Counted from the first letter of the stretch, positions 1 through 6,909 are shown. The stretch is DNA of 7,121 bases from JBGCDD01 sp045105075 (GCA_045105075.1 JBGCDD010000149.1:1-7121); one strand, 5' to 3'. Notes: generated by a model not told the origin, from the sequence alone. Numbers and translations are program-made.

Positions 1-1065
1 GGGGGATCGTCGGGTGGCTCTGCAGCGGCGCTGGCGGCCAACCTGCTGCCGTTGTGCACCGGCTCTGATACGGGCGGCTCGCTTCGGATGCCCGCGGCCC
101 TTTGCGGCATCGTCGGCTATCGCCCGTCAGTTGGTGTGGTCGCCCACCCAACGCGCCCCTTGGGGTGGTCTGGAATTTCGGTTCTGGGCCCGATGGCGCG
201 TACGATTGATGACCTGGCATTGATGTTGGAGGTGTGCCGCGGACACGACCTTGATGATCCTTTGTCGGTTCCGGTGCAGGCCCGCTTTGACGACTTGCCC
301 GAAGTGCCTTTGCAGGACTTGCGTGTCGGGTACAGCGAAGACTTTGGCGGTGCCCTTGTCGATCCGGCCATCCGCGAGGTTTTTAGAGCCCGTGTCGAAG
401 CCCTGCGCCCGCACGTCAAAGAGTGCCGCCCCGTGGATCTGGATCTTGGGGACATGGATCGCTGTTTTGACATCCTGCGCGCTGAAAGTTTCGGTGTCGC
501 CTTTGGTGCGGGTGTCCAGAAAGACCCCGACAGCTTCGGCCCGCATATCAAAGAGAATGTTGCACTCGGTCAGACCATGTCCTTGGCGGATCGCGGTTGG
601 GCGCACAATGAGCAGACCCGCATTCTGCGCCGTTTCAACGCGCTGATGCGCGAGGTTGATGTGATTGTGCTGCCGGCTTCGCCGGTGTCTCCCTTTGCGT
701 GGACCCAATCACACCCTACCCGGATCGACGGGCAGGACATGGACATTTACTATCGCTGGCTGGCGCTGTGCTATCGCGGCTCGCTTAGCGGCGGCCCCGC
801 GATTACGTTGCCGTGCGGACGCGATCCGCATGGGATGCCCTTCGGGCTTCAGATGCTGGGAGCGGTGCGCGGCGACGAACAGCTTCTCGGCGCAGCCAAA
901 TCGGTCGAAACCTTGTTTGCTGCCGATGCGGAAACGGCACGCCCCTTGGTCGATATGGAGGCTCTCGCCTTCTCCGAGATCGATTTGCGCTCGATCGTGA
1001 CCCATCCACCGGATCTGACAAGCACCAACGATCCCAATTCACACGATATGCAGACGGCGGTTTGA
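1..1065 (+). CDS. Amidase-signature family hydrolase, C-terminal part (5' end outside window); candidate malonamidase-type enzyme
   Basis: The frame is open from base 1, so the N-terminus lies outside the window; 354 residues are visible. The first codons read GGSSGGS, and residues 20-30 read TGSDTGGSLRM. These are the two serine motifs of the amidase-signature family: cis-Ser at visible residue 3 and the nucleophile at residue 27 (bases 79-81). The 24-residue spacing equals that in fatty acid amide hydrolase (217/241) and Bradyrhizobium malonamidase E2 (131/155). The catalytic Lys must lie upstream, probably with about 130 missing residues. The C-terminal half has the family's VDVIVLPASPVSPF and GGPAITLPCGRD / MPFGLQMLG segments. 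The enzyme should hydrolyse a carboxamide to acid and ammonia in the cytoplasm. Its substrate is not readable from sequence. Linkage to matA/matB makes malonamate or ureidomalonate plausible. Other family members, such as carboxybiuret hydrolase-like or general amidases, remain possible. GatA is unlikely in this setting. Confidence 0.93.
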   Translation, partial: GGSSGGSAAALAANLLPLCTGSDTGGSLRMPAALCGIVGYRPSVGVVAHPTRPLGWSGISVLGPMARTIDDLALMLEVCRGHDLDDPLSVPVQARFDDLPEVPLQDLRVGYSEDFGGALVDPAIREVFRARVEALRPHVKECRPVDLDLGDMDRCFDILRAESFGVAFGAGVQKDPDSFGPHIKENVALGQTMSLADRGWAHNEQTRILRRFNALMREVDVIVLPASPVSPFAWTQSHPTRIDGQDMDIYYRWLALCYRGSLSGGPAITLPCGRDPHGMPFGLQMLGAVRGDEQLLGAAKSVETLFAADAETARPLVDMEALAFSEIDLRSIVTHPPDLTSTNDPNSHDMQTAV

Positions 1066-1066
1066 T

Positions 1067-2350
1067 ATGTGGCTGATACCAATAATCTTTATTCTTCTGC
1101 TCATCAGCGGCACAGCCTTTGCCTATCTGATGGGGGCGGTGTCGGTTGTGACTTTCGTCGCCGTTGATAAAACCCAGTTCCTGTCGGTTCTGCCGCAGCG
1201 CATCTTTGCACAGCTCGACGTCTTTGCGTTCATGGCAATGCCGCTGTTTATCCTGACCGCCGAGATTATGAGCCGCGCCGGCGTCACGCGTAGCCTGATC
1301 GATTTTGCCATGTCCATCGTGGGCCGGTTTCGGGGAGGCCTTGGGCACGTCAATATTCTCACCAGCGTTTTCTTTGCGGGCATTTCCGGATCTGCCATTG
1401 CCGATAGTGCAGCCCTGTCGCGTACATTCGTGCCCGAGATGAAGGCGCGCGGCTATGATCCGTACTACGCAGGGGCGATCACAGCAGCCTCGTCCATGAT
1501 CGGGCCGATCATTCCGCCCTCGATCATCATGATCATCTACGGCGGACTGACCGGCTCCTCCGTCGCGGCCTTGTTCATCGCCGGGGTTGTACCGGGGCTG
1601 TTGCTCGCTGCGGCTCTCATGGGGTTGAACGCGATCATTGCGCAGATCAAAGGCCATCCCGGCGGGCGGTCAGACGACCTCCCGCGGTTCGTGCCAAGCT
1701 TGCTGAATGCCGCGCCCGCCTTGTGCCTGCCGATTGTGATCCTTGGCTCTCTGGTTTTCGGTTTGGCCACACCAACCGAAGGGTCGGCCATTGCGGTGTT
1801 TTTCGCACTCGTGGCGGGGCAATTCTACATGGGCCTTAGCTGGCGCATGATCTTTGACGCCATCGAGGCCACGGCAAAAATGACCGGAACGATCTTTATC
1901 ATTCTCGCTGCGATTTCGGTGCTGGGCTACTTGGCGGGTCAACTGGGCTGGTCTCAGGCGCTGGCGGATTGGGTCGAATCGTTCGGGCTAACGGGCACAA
2001 AATACATGTTTTTCCTTGTGTGCATCTTCCTGATCGCGGGCATGTTCATGGATACCCCGGTGGCGCTGACCCTGTTGATTCCACTTTTTGCGCCGCAAGC
2101 GCTGGAACAAGGCATAAGCCCGATCCAACTGGGCATCGTGTTGTGTTTCAACCTTTGTGTCGGTCTGATTACGCCGCCACTCGGCAAATGTCTTGTGGTC
2201 GTATCGGCCCTGACCAACCTCAATTACTGGCGGCTGGCTTATGCTGTGTTGCCCTTCATTTTCGTTCAGGTGCTGTTGTTGATGGCGCTGGTCTATTGGC
2301 CCGCACTCAGTCTCACGTTGCCGCGCCTGTTCGGATTTTCTGTGAACTAA
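1067..2350 (+). CDS. dctM: TRAP transporter large permease subunit (DctM family)
   Basis: This is a 427-residue, very hydrophobic inner-membrane protein with about a dozen membrane segments, the usual size for DctM. Family segments are visible: AMPLFILTAEIMSRAG (57-72), FAGISGSAIAD (103-113), GPIIPPSIIMIIYG (146-159), ATPTEG (234-239) and NLCVGLITPPLG (362-373). The paired PP-containing loops are typical of the Na+ and substrate sites in this elevator-type family. It forms the transport channel with DctQ and receives ligand from DctP. The ATG follows the amidase TGA after one base. No convincing Shine-Dalgarno is visible, only a weak purine stretch near 1051-1060, so translation is probably coupled to the amidase. 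The substrate is inferred from context (malonate or a related dicarboxylate or amide). Finding M ahead of P and Q differs from the common P-Q-M order. Confidence 0.95.
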   Translation: MWLIPIIFILLLISGTAFAYLMGAVSVVTFVAVDKTQFLSVLPQRIFAQLDVFAFMAMPLFILTAEIMSRAGVTRSLIDFAMSIVGRFRGGLGHVNILTSVFFAGISGSAIADSAALSRTFVPEMKARGYDPYYAGAITAASSMIGPIIPPSIIMIIYGGLTGSSVAALFIAGVVPGLLLAAALMGLNAIIAQIKGHPGGRSDDLPRFVPSLLNAAPALCLPIVILGSLVFGLATPTEGSAIAVFFALVAGQFYMGLSWRMIFDAIEATAKMTGTIFIILAAISVLGYLAGQLGWSQALADWVESFGLTGTKYMFFLVCIFLIAGMFMDTPVALTLLIPLFAPQALEQGISPIQLGIVLCFNLCVGLITPPLGKCLVVVSALTNLNYWRLAYAVLPFIFVQVLLLMALVYWPALSLTLPRLFGFSVN

Positions 2351-2360
2351 CCAAACCTAA

Positions 2361-2367
2361 GGGAGGA
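2361..2367 (+). promoter_or_regulatory. Strong ribosome binding site of dctP
   Basis: GGGAGGA lies 6 bases before the ATG at 2374. It is the best Shine-Dalgarno match in the window and fits high expression of a periplasmic binding protein. It decides the start: the same frame is open upstream to 1969, but that stretch overlaps dctM and is not protein-like, and the signal peptide begins exactly at 2374. Confidence 0.85.
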
Positions 2368-2373
2368 CTACCA

Positions 2374-3246
2374 ATGAAACTCAAGGCACTTACACTAGCG
2401 GCACTGCTCGCGATGGCCACATCTGCGTCAGCAGAGGTGAAAATTGCATTGGACAGCAAGCCGGATCTGGAAACATCAGGCTCGTACAACTGGGCATTCG
2501 CTTTTGGCAATGCACTCAAAGCGGCAGGCATGGATGTGCGCGAAATGCCGCGCGGTTCAGTCGGCAACGAGGCCGAAAAATTCGATCAGGTTTCAACCGG
2601 CTTGCTCGAAGTATCACTCTCGGATGTACGCGCTGTCGCACAGGTTGATCCCTTTATCTACGGGGTCCGCCTGCCATATATTTTCAGCGACATCGGACAC
2701 ATGGACCGGGCAATGGCTGCCGGAGATGTCTACACACGCATCAACGAAAGCCTTGCCAAACAAGACGCAGTTCTTTTGGCCCTGGCCCCGCTCGGACCAG
2801 CCTCTGGCGTGATTACAACGACCCAAGCGGTTCGTTCACCTGCGGATATGGCCAGCCTTCGGATGCGTGCCTTGGATGATGCACAGATTGCGATGTATCA
2901 GGCATGGGGATCGAACGGCACTATTGTACCTTGGGGCGAAGTGCCTGCGGGTCTGCAAACCGGTGTGATCGACGGCTACCTGAACTCGCCCTTCATCCCT
3001 GTGATGTTCGGACAAACAGACTTCGTGAAAAACTTGGCCAATGCCGATGTGATCTGGCCGCTGCGCGCTGTGATCGTATCCAAAACGTGGTATGACGGCC
3101 TGTCCGATGACGATCGTGCCACCGTGGACGGTGCCGTTGAAGCCGCCGATGCGGCGACGCGCGCATGGCTTGCCGAAGCATCCGAAAAGGGCCTGACAGC
3201 GCTTGAGGAAAAAGGCGTAACTGTCCAGCGCTTGAGCGACGAATAG
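2374..3246 (+). CDS. dctP: TRAP transporter periplasmic substrate-binding protein (DctP family), ended early by an in-frame TAG
   Basis: As written this encodes 290 residues. A Sec signal peptide is clear: basic MKLK, a hydrophobic core rich in Ala and Leu, and cleavage after ATSASA (about residue 20, before EVKIA). The mature part follows the DctP fold. LRMRALDD at 162-169 matches the segment carrying the conserved ligand-carboxylate Arg (R165 here). PWGEVPAGLQTGVIDG at 186-201 matches the second conserved binding segment. The protein should capture a carboxylate in the periplasm and hand it to DctQM. DctP proteins are usually about 320-340 residues. Here the frame stops at TAG (3244-3246), and the same frame continues convincingly for 33 more codons to TAA at 3346-3348. 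The product would thus lack its last 34 residues, counting the amber position, including the C-terminal helices that pack on the domains. It may be a recent nonsense mutation, a sequencing or assembly error, or less likely a read-through codon. Confidence 0.93.
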   Translation: MKLKALTLAALLAMATSASAEVKIALDSKPDLETSGSYNWAFAFGNALKAAGMDVREMPRGSVGNEAEKFDQVSTGLLEVSLSDVRAVAQVDPFIYGVRLPYIFSDIGHMDRAMAAGDVYTRINESLAKQDAVLLALAPLGPASGVITTTQAVRSPADMASLRMRALDDAQIAMYQAWGSNGTIVPWGEVPAGLQTGVIDGYLNSPFIPVMFGQTDFVKNLANADVIWPLRAVIVSKTWYDGLSDDDRATVDGAVEAADAATRAWLAEASEKGLTALEEKGVTVQRLSDE

Positions 3247-3348
3247 CGCGCAGTCTTCCGCGAAGCCTCTTTGCCGGTCTACAATTCCGACCTGATGTCG
3301 GCCGAGGACACGGCTCTGTGGAAAAAGCTCTCTGACGAGAACCGCTAA
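3247..3348 (+). pseudogene. Detached 3' end of dctP downstream of the in-frame TAG
   Basis: In the dctP frame, the codons after TAG read RAVFREASLPVYNSDLM and then SAEDTALWKKLSDENR, followed by TAA. The pattern of an acidic turn, a helix and a Trp-Lys-Lys segment is what one expects at the C-terminus of a DctP protein. It joins smoothly to the LSDE that precedes the stop. No ribosome binding site or start suits it as a separate gene. With the TAG read as a sense codon, dctP would be 324 residues, a normal length. One C-to-T change in CAG (Gln) would be the simplest origin. Confidence 0.8.
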
Positions 3349-3356
3349 ACCGATAT

Positions 3357-3383
3357 GGGCGGGCCGCATGACGTGGCCCGCCT
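3357..3383 (+). promoter_or_regulatory. GC-rich stem-loop between dctP and dctQ
   Basis: GGCGGGCC (3358-3365) pairs perfectly with GGCCCGCC (3375-3382). G-U and C-G pairs inward and a G-U outward extend the stem, leaving a loop of about five bases (ATGAC). No T run follows, only CTCTTGCAT, so it is a weak candidate for a Rho-independent terminator. It sits right after the full-length dctP stop and 22 bases before dctQ. In many transporter operons a hairpin at this place protects the upstream binding-protein mRNA or partly terminates transcription, giving more binding protein than permease. That role is inferred here. Confidence 0.65.
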
Positions 3384-3394
3384 CTTGCATAACC

Positions 3395-3398
3395 GGAG
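3395..3398 (+). promoter_or_regulatory. Ribosome binding site deciding the dctQ start
   Basis: GGAG lies 7 bases before the ATG at 3406. The in-frame ATG at 3355 lies inside the stem-loop and would add 17 residues of non-family, Arg-rich sequence, so 3406 is preferred. Confidence 0.75.
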
Positions 3399-3405
3399 AC
3401 GTGAG

Positions 3406-3933
3406 ATGCGACATTTCATCATCAGTACCAGCGACCGCCTGCACTTGATCATGCGCCGCGTGGCCGTGTTTGCGGTCTGCGTGATGTTCCTGACGGTCGT
3501 CGTGCAGATTATCGCGCGCTATGTCTTTTCTTCTCCCCCCGTCTGGACCGAAGATGTCGCCCGCTATGCGATGGTCTGGACCGGATTACTGGGCGCGACC
3601 TTATCCTTCAAGACACGCTCGGACGCTGTTTTGATGGACAGCGTCTTTCCCAAACGCCCGCATTTCCTTGGGTTCCTCGCGGAGGCGATCCAAAGCGCGG
3701 CGGTGCTGACCTTTGTCTTGCCGGTGATCTATTTTTGCTTCATCGGCCTACGGGGCGGTTTCGCAAAGGGCTACCTCGCGCGTCAATCGGGGCTGACAGC
3801 TGATACCCTTGGGATACCAATGGTGTGGATCTCGGTGGCCGTTCCCCTGTCCATGATCATCCTCCTAATCCATCTTTTCGCCCGCTGGGCCGGGGATAAC
3901 GCTTTGGAGGAAGCGGGCGCTCAGCTCGATTGA
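3406..3933 (+). CDS. dctQ: TRAP transporter small permease subunit (DctQ family)
   Basis: This encodes 175 residues, a normal DctQ length, with four membrane segments at roughly residues 18-38, 52-68, 90-113 and 137-158. The family hallmark is present: VQIIARYVFSSPPVWTEDVA (33-52) followed by RYAMVWTGLLGA. The ADTLGIPMVWISVAVP stretch before the last membrane segment (about 132-147) is also typical. It is the small membrane subunit that pairs with DctM and helps dock DctP. The GGAG at 3395-3398 supports the start at 3406 over the upstream in-frame ATG at 3355. It is the last gene of the transporter block; matA follows after 99 bases. It should work with DctM and DctP of this window. Confidence 0.93.
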   Translation: MRHFIISTSDRLHLIMRRVAVFAVCVMFLTVVVQIIARYVFSSPPVWTEDVARYAMVWTGLLGATLSFKTRSDAVLMDSVFPKRPHFLGFLAEAIQSAAVLTFVLPVIYFCFIGLRGGFAKGYLARQSGLTADTLGIPMVWISVAVPLSMIILLIHLFARWAGDNALEEAGAQLD

Positions 3934-4032
3934 AAGATTTGATTTTTCAAGAACAAGAACACGTTTGGAATGATCGTTGCGGTCCGTTTGGCCCCATGAT
4001 CCGACCTTGACCCATTCAGAGGACTGATCTCG
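3934..4032 (+). other. 99-base gap between dctQ and matA; possible internal control region
   Basis: This is the longest non-coding stretch in the window, and its first 30 bases are clearly more AT-rich than the surroundings. It holds a short inverted repeat overlapping the dctQ stop (TTGAAA 3930-3935 with TTTCAA 3945-3950) and a tandem CAAGAA pair (3948-3959). It also holds an imperfect direct repeat: CGTTTGG then ATGATC at 3962-3975, and again at 3985-4001 with a 4-base insertion. AGAGGA at 4018-4023 is the matA ribosome binding site, 9 bases from its ATG. No convincing -35/-10 pair and no terminator with a T run could be picked out by eye. A separate matAB promoter or operator here is possible but unproven. 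Confidence 0.35.
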
Positions 4033-5322
4033 ATGGCGCAGCAGAGCTTTTTAAGTGAGATCCTTGCAAGGGTCGCAGGGGCGGGTCGCAGCCGGACGCA
4101 AGCACAAGAAGATACCGCAGCCAGCCTGATGGCGCTGTGCCGTTCCCTCGTCCGCGATGTAAGCGAGGCTGAGGGGTTGAAAATATCGCGTCGGATTCTC
4201 GACATTTACGCAGCGGCAGACCTCGCGGAAAAAGCGGTTTTCTTTTCCGCTGTTAGCCAGGAATTCGGACCCGACGATGCCGCGCTGAGTGCCGCCGTCG
4301 CCAATTGGACCCCCGGAAATATCGACGCTGCACGTGCACTGCATTTCGTAGCAGAGCCCCAAACCCAAGAGTTGATCCGCACCATCAACCGGGTCCCCGG
4401 GGCAACTGCTGAACTGGTCGCGATGAGGGCTGATTTGCTCGCGCATGCAAAACAGAACCCACAGCTGCGCGGGTTGGACTCGGACTTTCAGCACCTCTTT
4501 GCATCCTGGTTCAACCGCGGCTTTCTCGAGATGAGGCAGATCAATTGGTCAACCTCGGCGCAAATACTGGAAAAGATCATTACATACGAGGCCGTCCATG
4601 AAATCGCTGACTGGGATGATTTGCGCCAGCGCGTCGGAGATCCCGACCGGATGCTCTTTGCCTTTTTCCACCCCGCTATGCCGGACGATCCACTGATCTT
4701 TGTTGAAGTCGCTTTGCTTGGCGAGGTTCCCGGTGCAATCGGGCCGATCCTTGCGGCCGACCGCCAGCGGACCAATCTCGACACCGCCACGGTTGCGACC
4801 TTTTATTCGATCTCCAATTGCCACGAGGGGCTGCGCGGGGTCTCCTTCGGGAACTTCCTGATCAAACAGGTTGTCGCGGAGCTGCAAAAACTACGCCCGA
4901 ACCTCAAGACATTCGTCACGCTGTCGCCGGTGCCGGGCTTTAGGAAGTGGGTCGCGAAATCCTTGCAGAACGGCGACGCCTTGCTCAGCGATACCGACAA
5001 GGAAATGCTAAGCGAGCTGGGCGAAAACGACCTGCCGCAGGATGACTTTGTGACCAAGCTGGCCGCGCGGTTTCTGACCCAAGCCAAAAGGGCGTCGGGC
5101 ACGGCGGCTGACCCTGTGGCGCATTTCCATTTGGGCAACGGTGCCACCCTATTGCGCGTTCATCCGGGGGCCGATCAAAGCCCGCGCGGCATCGACAATT
5201 CGTGGGGTGTGATGGTCAACTATCTCTATGACGGCGAGACGATCGAACAAAATCATCAGGCCTATGCAAGCGCTTACGATGTTTCGGCATCACCCGGTGT
5301 CAGTGCACTAAGCAAAGGGTAA
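4033..5322 (+). CDS. matA: Malonyl-CoA decarboxylase
   Basis: The enzyme decarboxylates malonyl-CoA to acetyl-CoA and CO2, the second step of malonate use. The 429 residues match the two-part family layout. A helical N-terminal domain (about 1-160) is followed by the GNAT-like catalytic domain (about 165-429). Diagnostic segments are FYSISNCHEGLRGVSFG at 257-273, FLIKQVVAELQKLRPNL at 275-291, LSPVPGFRKWV at 297-307 and HFHLGNGATLLRVH at 364-377. The catalytic pair known from human MCD (Ser329, His423) should correspond to a Ser in FYSIS (259 or 261) and His366. The last part, GVMVNYLYD (392-400), is also conserved. No mitochondrial or export signal is present, so it acts in the cytoplasm. The start is supported by AGAGGA at 4018-4023. 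It is followed closely by matB, the usual partner. Confidence 0.96.
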   Translation: MAQQSFLSEILARVAGAGRSRTQAQEDTAASLMALCRSLVRDVSEAEGLKISRRILDIYAAADLAEKAVFFSAVSQEFGPDDAALSAAVANWTPGNIDAARALHFVAEPQTQELIRTINRVPGATAELVAMRADLLAHAKQNPQLRGLDSDFQHLFASWFNRGFLEMRQINWSTSAQILEKIITYEAVHEIADWDDLRQRVGDPDRMLFAFFHPAMPDDPLIFVEVALLGEVPGAIGPILAADRQRTNLDTATVATFYSISNCHEGLRGVSFGNFLIKQVVAELQKLRPNLKTFVTLSPVPGFRKWVAKSLQNGDALLSDTDKEMLSELGENDLPQDDFVTKLAARFLTQAKRASGTAADPVAHFHLGNGATLLRVHPGADQSPRGIDNSWGVMVNYLYDGETIEQNHQAYASAYDVSASPGVSALSKG

Positions 5323-5333
5323 AAGGACGTCCC

Positions 5334-6857
5334 ATGTATCACGAAAACCACTTGGCCGAGAGATTGCGTGCAGCCAGTCTGGGTGCAGAAAACAGCCTGT
5401 TCCTGCACAACCACCAGACTGGCGAAAATGTCTCTTACAAGGCGTTTTTTGCCAACGCCGAACGCATGGCGCGGGCATTGGTGGCCGCAGGCGTAAAGCC
5501 CGGTGACCGCGTGGCCGTGCAGGCCCCAAAGACGCAGGCAATGCTAGAGCTTTACGTTGCAACAGTTCTGGCAGGGGGGGTGTTTTTGCCCCTCAACACG
5601 GCCTATACCGCCGCCGAGGTCACCTATTTCCTGACCGATGCGGAACCGCGGATTTTCGTGTGTGATCCAAAGCGCGAAGATGAGCTGTCAGCCGTCGCAA
5701 AGGACGCAGGTGTGGCCCAAATTCTGACCATTGGTGCCGATGAAGGCGGAACGCTGCCAGAGCGGCGAGATGCGGAAACACCCGGGTTCACGCCGGCCCC
5801 GCGCGGGCCTGACGATCTGGCCGCAATCCTCTATACCTCGGGGACAACGGGGCGGTCCAAGGGGGCCATGCTGACGCATCGGGCGCTGGCGTCGAACGCG
5901 CAAGCTCTCAAGGAAAGCTGGCACTTCAGCGCGGATGACGTCCTGATCCACGCCTTGCCGATCTTTCACACGCACGGCTTGTTCGTGGCAACAAATATCA
6001 CGCTGATGGCCGGGTCTTCGTGCATTTTCATGTCCAGGTTCGACGCCGATGACATTCTTGGTTACATGCCGGACGCCACGGTTCTGATGGGCGTGCCGAC
6101 CTTCTATGTGCGCCTTCTTGAAACCGAAGGGCTGCGTAAGGCTTCGGCCAACATGCGCCTGTTCGTGTCCGGCTCTGCCCCATTGCTCGCCGAAACCCAT
6201 GATCTGTGGCGGGACGTGACCGGACACGCTATTTTGGAACGCTATGGTATGACCGAAACCAACATGAACACCTCGAACCCCTATGACGGCGACAGGCGGG
6301 CCGGAACGGTGGGGTTCCCCTTACCGGGTGTCGAGCTGATCGTCACCGAGCCTGCAACCGGCGCGCCCTTGCCGCAGGGCGAAATCGGCGTGTTGGAAGT
6401 GCGCGGGCCCAACGTATTTGCGGGCTACTGGAAGATGCCCGAGAAAACCGCCGAAGAGTTGCGCGACAATGGTTTCTTCCTTACCGGCGATCTTGGTCGC
6501 ATCGACGAAGACGGATATGTGCATATTGTCGGACGCGGAAAAGACCTTATCATTTCGGGCGGTTACAATATTTACCCCAAAGAGATCGAACTGTTGATCG
6601 ACGACCTGCCGGGCGTCGTCGAAAGCGCGGTCATTGGTGTCCCGCACAAGGATTTCGGCGAAGCCGTCGTGGCTGTCATTGTCGCCAAGGATGGAGCCGG
6701 GATTTCAGCGCAAGACATCTCAAACGCGATCAAAGATGATCTGGCCCGCTTCAAACAACCCAAGCGCATCGAGTTTGTCGAAATGCTGCCCCGGAACGCC
6801 ATGGGCAAAGTGCAGAAAAGCGCCCTGCGCGAGGCTTATGACGGGGTGTTCCAGTAA
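5334..6857 (+). CDS. matB: Malonyl-CoA synthetase (malonate--CoA ligase)
   Basis: The enzyme converts malonate, CoA and ATP to malonyl-CoA, AMP and PPi, feeding the decarboxylase encoded just upstream. The 507 residues have the complete ANL adenylate-forming architecture. The P-loop YTSGTTGRSKG is at 167-177, ERYGMTET at 302-309 and TGD at 384-386. The hinge and core GRGKDLIISGGYNIYPKEIE is at 400-419. PRNAMGKVQK at 486-495 contains the catalytic Lys492. IFHTHGLF (210-217) and MRLFVSGSAPL (274-284) resemble MatB and human ACSF3 rather than acetyl- or long-chain acyl-CoA ligases; Arg275 is a candidate malonate contact. The length equals that of known MatB proteins. The ribosome binding site AAAAGGA (5321-5327) overlaps the matA stop, with a 6-base spacer to ATG, so the two genes are probably coupled. 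A broader methylmalonate activity is possible. Confidence 0.95.
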   Translation: MYHENHLAERLRAASLGAENSLFLHNHQTGENVSYKAFFANAERMARALVAAGVKPGDRVAVQAPKTQAMLELYVATVLAGGVFLPLNTAYTAAEVTYFLTDAEPRIFVCDPKREDELSAVAKDAGVAQILTIGADEGGTLPERRDAETPGFTPAPRGPDDLAAILYTSGTTGRSKGAMLTHRALASNAQALKESWHFSADDVLIHALPIFHTHGLFVATNITLMAGSSCIFMSRFDADDILGYMPDATVLMGVPTFYVRLLETEGLRKASANMRLFVSGSAPLLAETHDLWRDVTGHAILERYGMTETNMNTSNPYDGDRRAGTVGFPLPGVELIVTEPATGAPLPQGEIGVLEVRGPNVFAGYWKMPEKTAEELRDNGFFLTGDLGRIDEDGYVHIVGRGKDLIISGGYNIYPKEIELLIDDLPGVVESAVIGVPHKDFGEAVVAVIVAKDGAGISAQDISNAIKDDLARFKQPKRIEFVEMLPRNAMGKVQKSALREAYDGVFQ

Positions 6858-6909
6858 CGCGCACCTAAAACGCCGACCGAGCATTCAAAAAAGAATTAGG
6901 GAACTTGAT
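6858..6909 (+). other. Short gap between matB and the flavoenzyme gene, with ribosome binding site
   Basis: These 52 bases show no stem-loop or T run, so transcription probably continues from matB. AGGGA at 6898-6902 lies 7 bases before the ATG at 6910 and supports that start. Confidence 0.6.

Noticed and set aside
803..1657. Long open frame on the minus strand (284 codons)
   Set aside because: It is antisense to the amidase and dctM. The translation is rich in Arg, His, Asp and Gly with no domain-like pattern, typical of a GC-rich shadow frame.
1969..2373. Upstream extension of the dctP frame to an ATG at 1969
   Set aside because: It overlaps the conserved 3' part of dctM in another frame and has a shadow-like composition. 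The signal peptide and strong ribosome binding site place the start at 2374.
3244..3246. TAG as a pyrrolysine codon
   Set aside because: Pyrrolysine is known mainly from methylamine methyltransferases of archaea and some anaerobic bacteria. Nothing in DctP or in this kind of organism suggests it, and a mutation or sequence error is far simpler.
3357..3383. Classical Rho-independent terminator ending a dctM-dctP transcript
   Set aside because: The stem is good but no T run follows, and dctQ, needed for the same transporter, lies just downstream. Kept as a regulatory stem-loop instead.
3355..3405. Longer dctQ start at 3355
   Set aside because: The ATG lies in the stem-loop, has no ribosome binding site, and adds Arg-rich residues absent from DctQ proteins.
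2836..3444. Minus-strand open frame of 202 codons spanning the end of dctP and the hairpin
   Set aside because: It is antisense to the well-supported dctP, shows no recognisable motif, and crosses the intergenic stem-loop.
3930..3950. Inverted repeat TTGAAA/TTTCAA at the end of dctQ as a terminator
   Set aside because: The stem is only six AT-rich pairs and no T run follows it, too weak for a terminator.
5688..6227. Minus-strand open frame of 179 codons inside matB
   Set aside because: matB is continuous and complete on the plus strand; the antisense translation has no family features.
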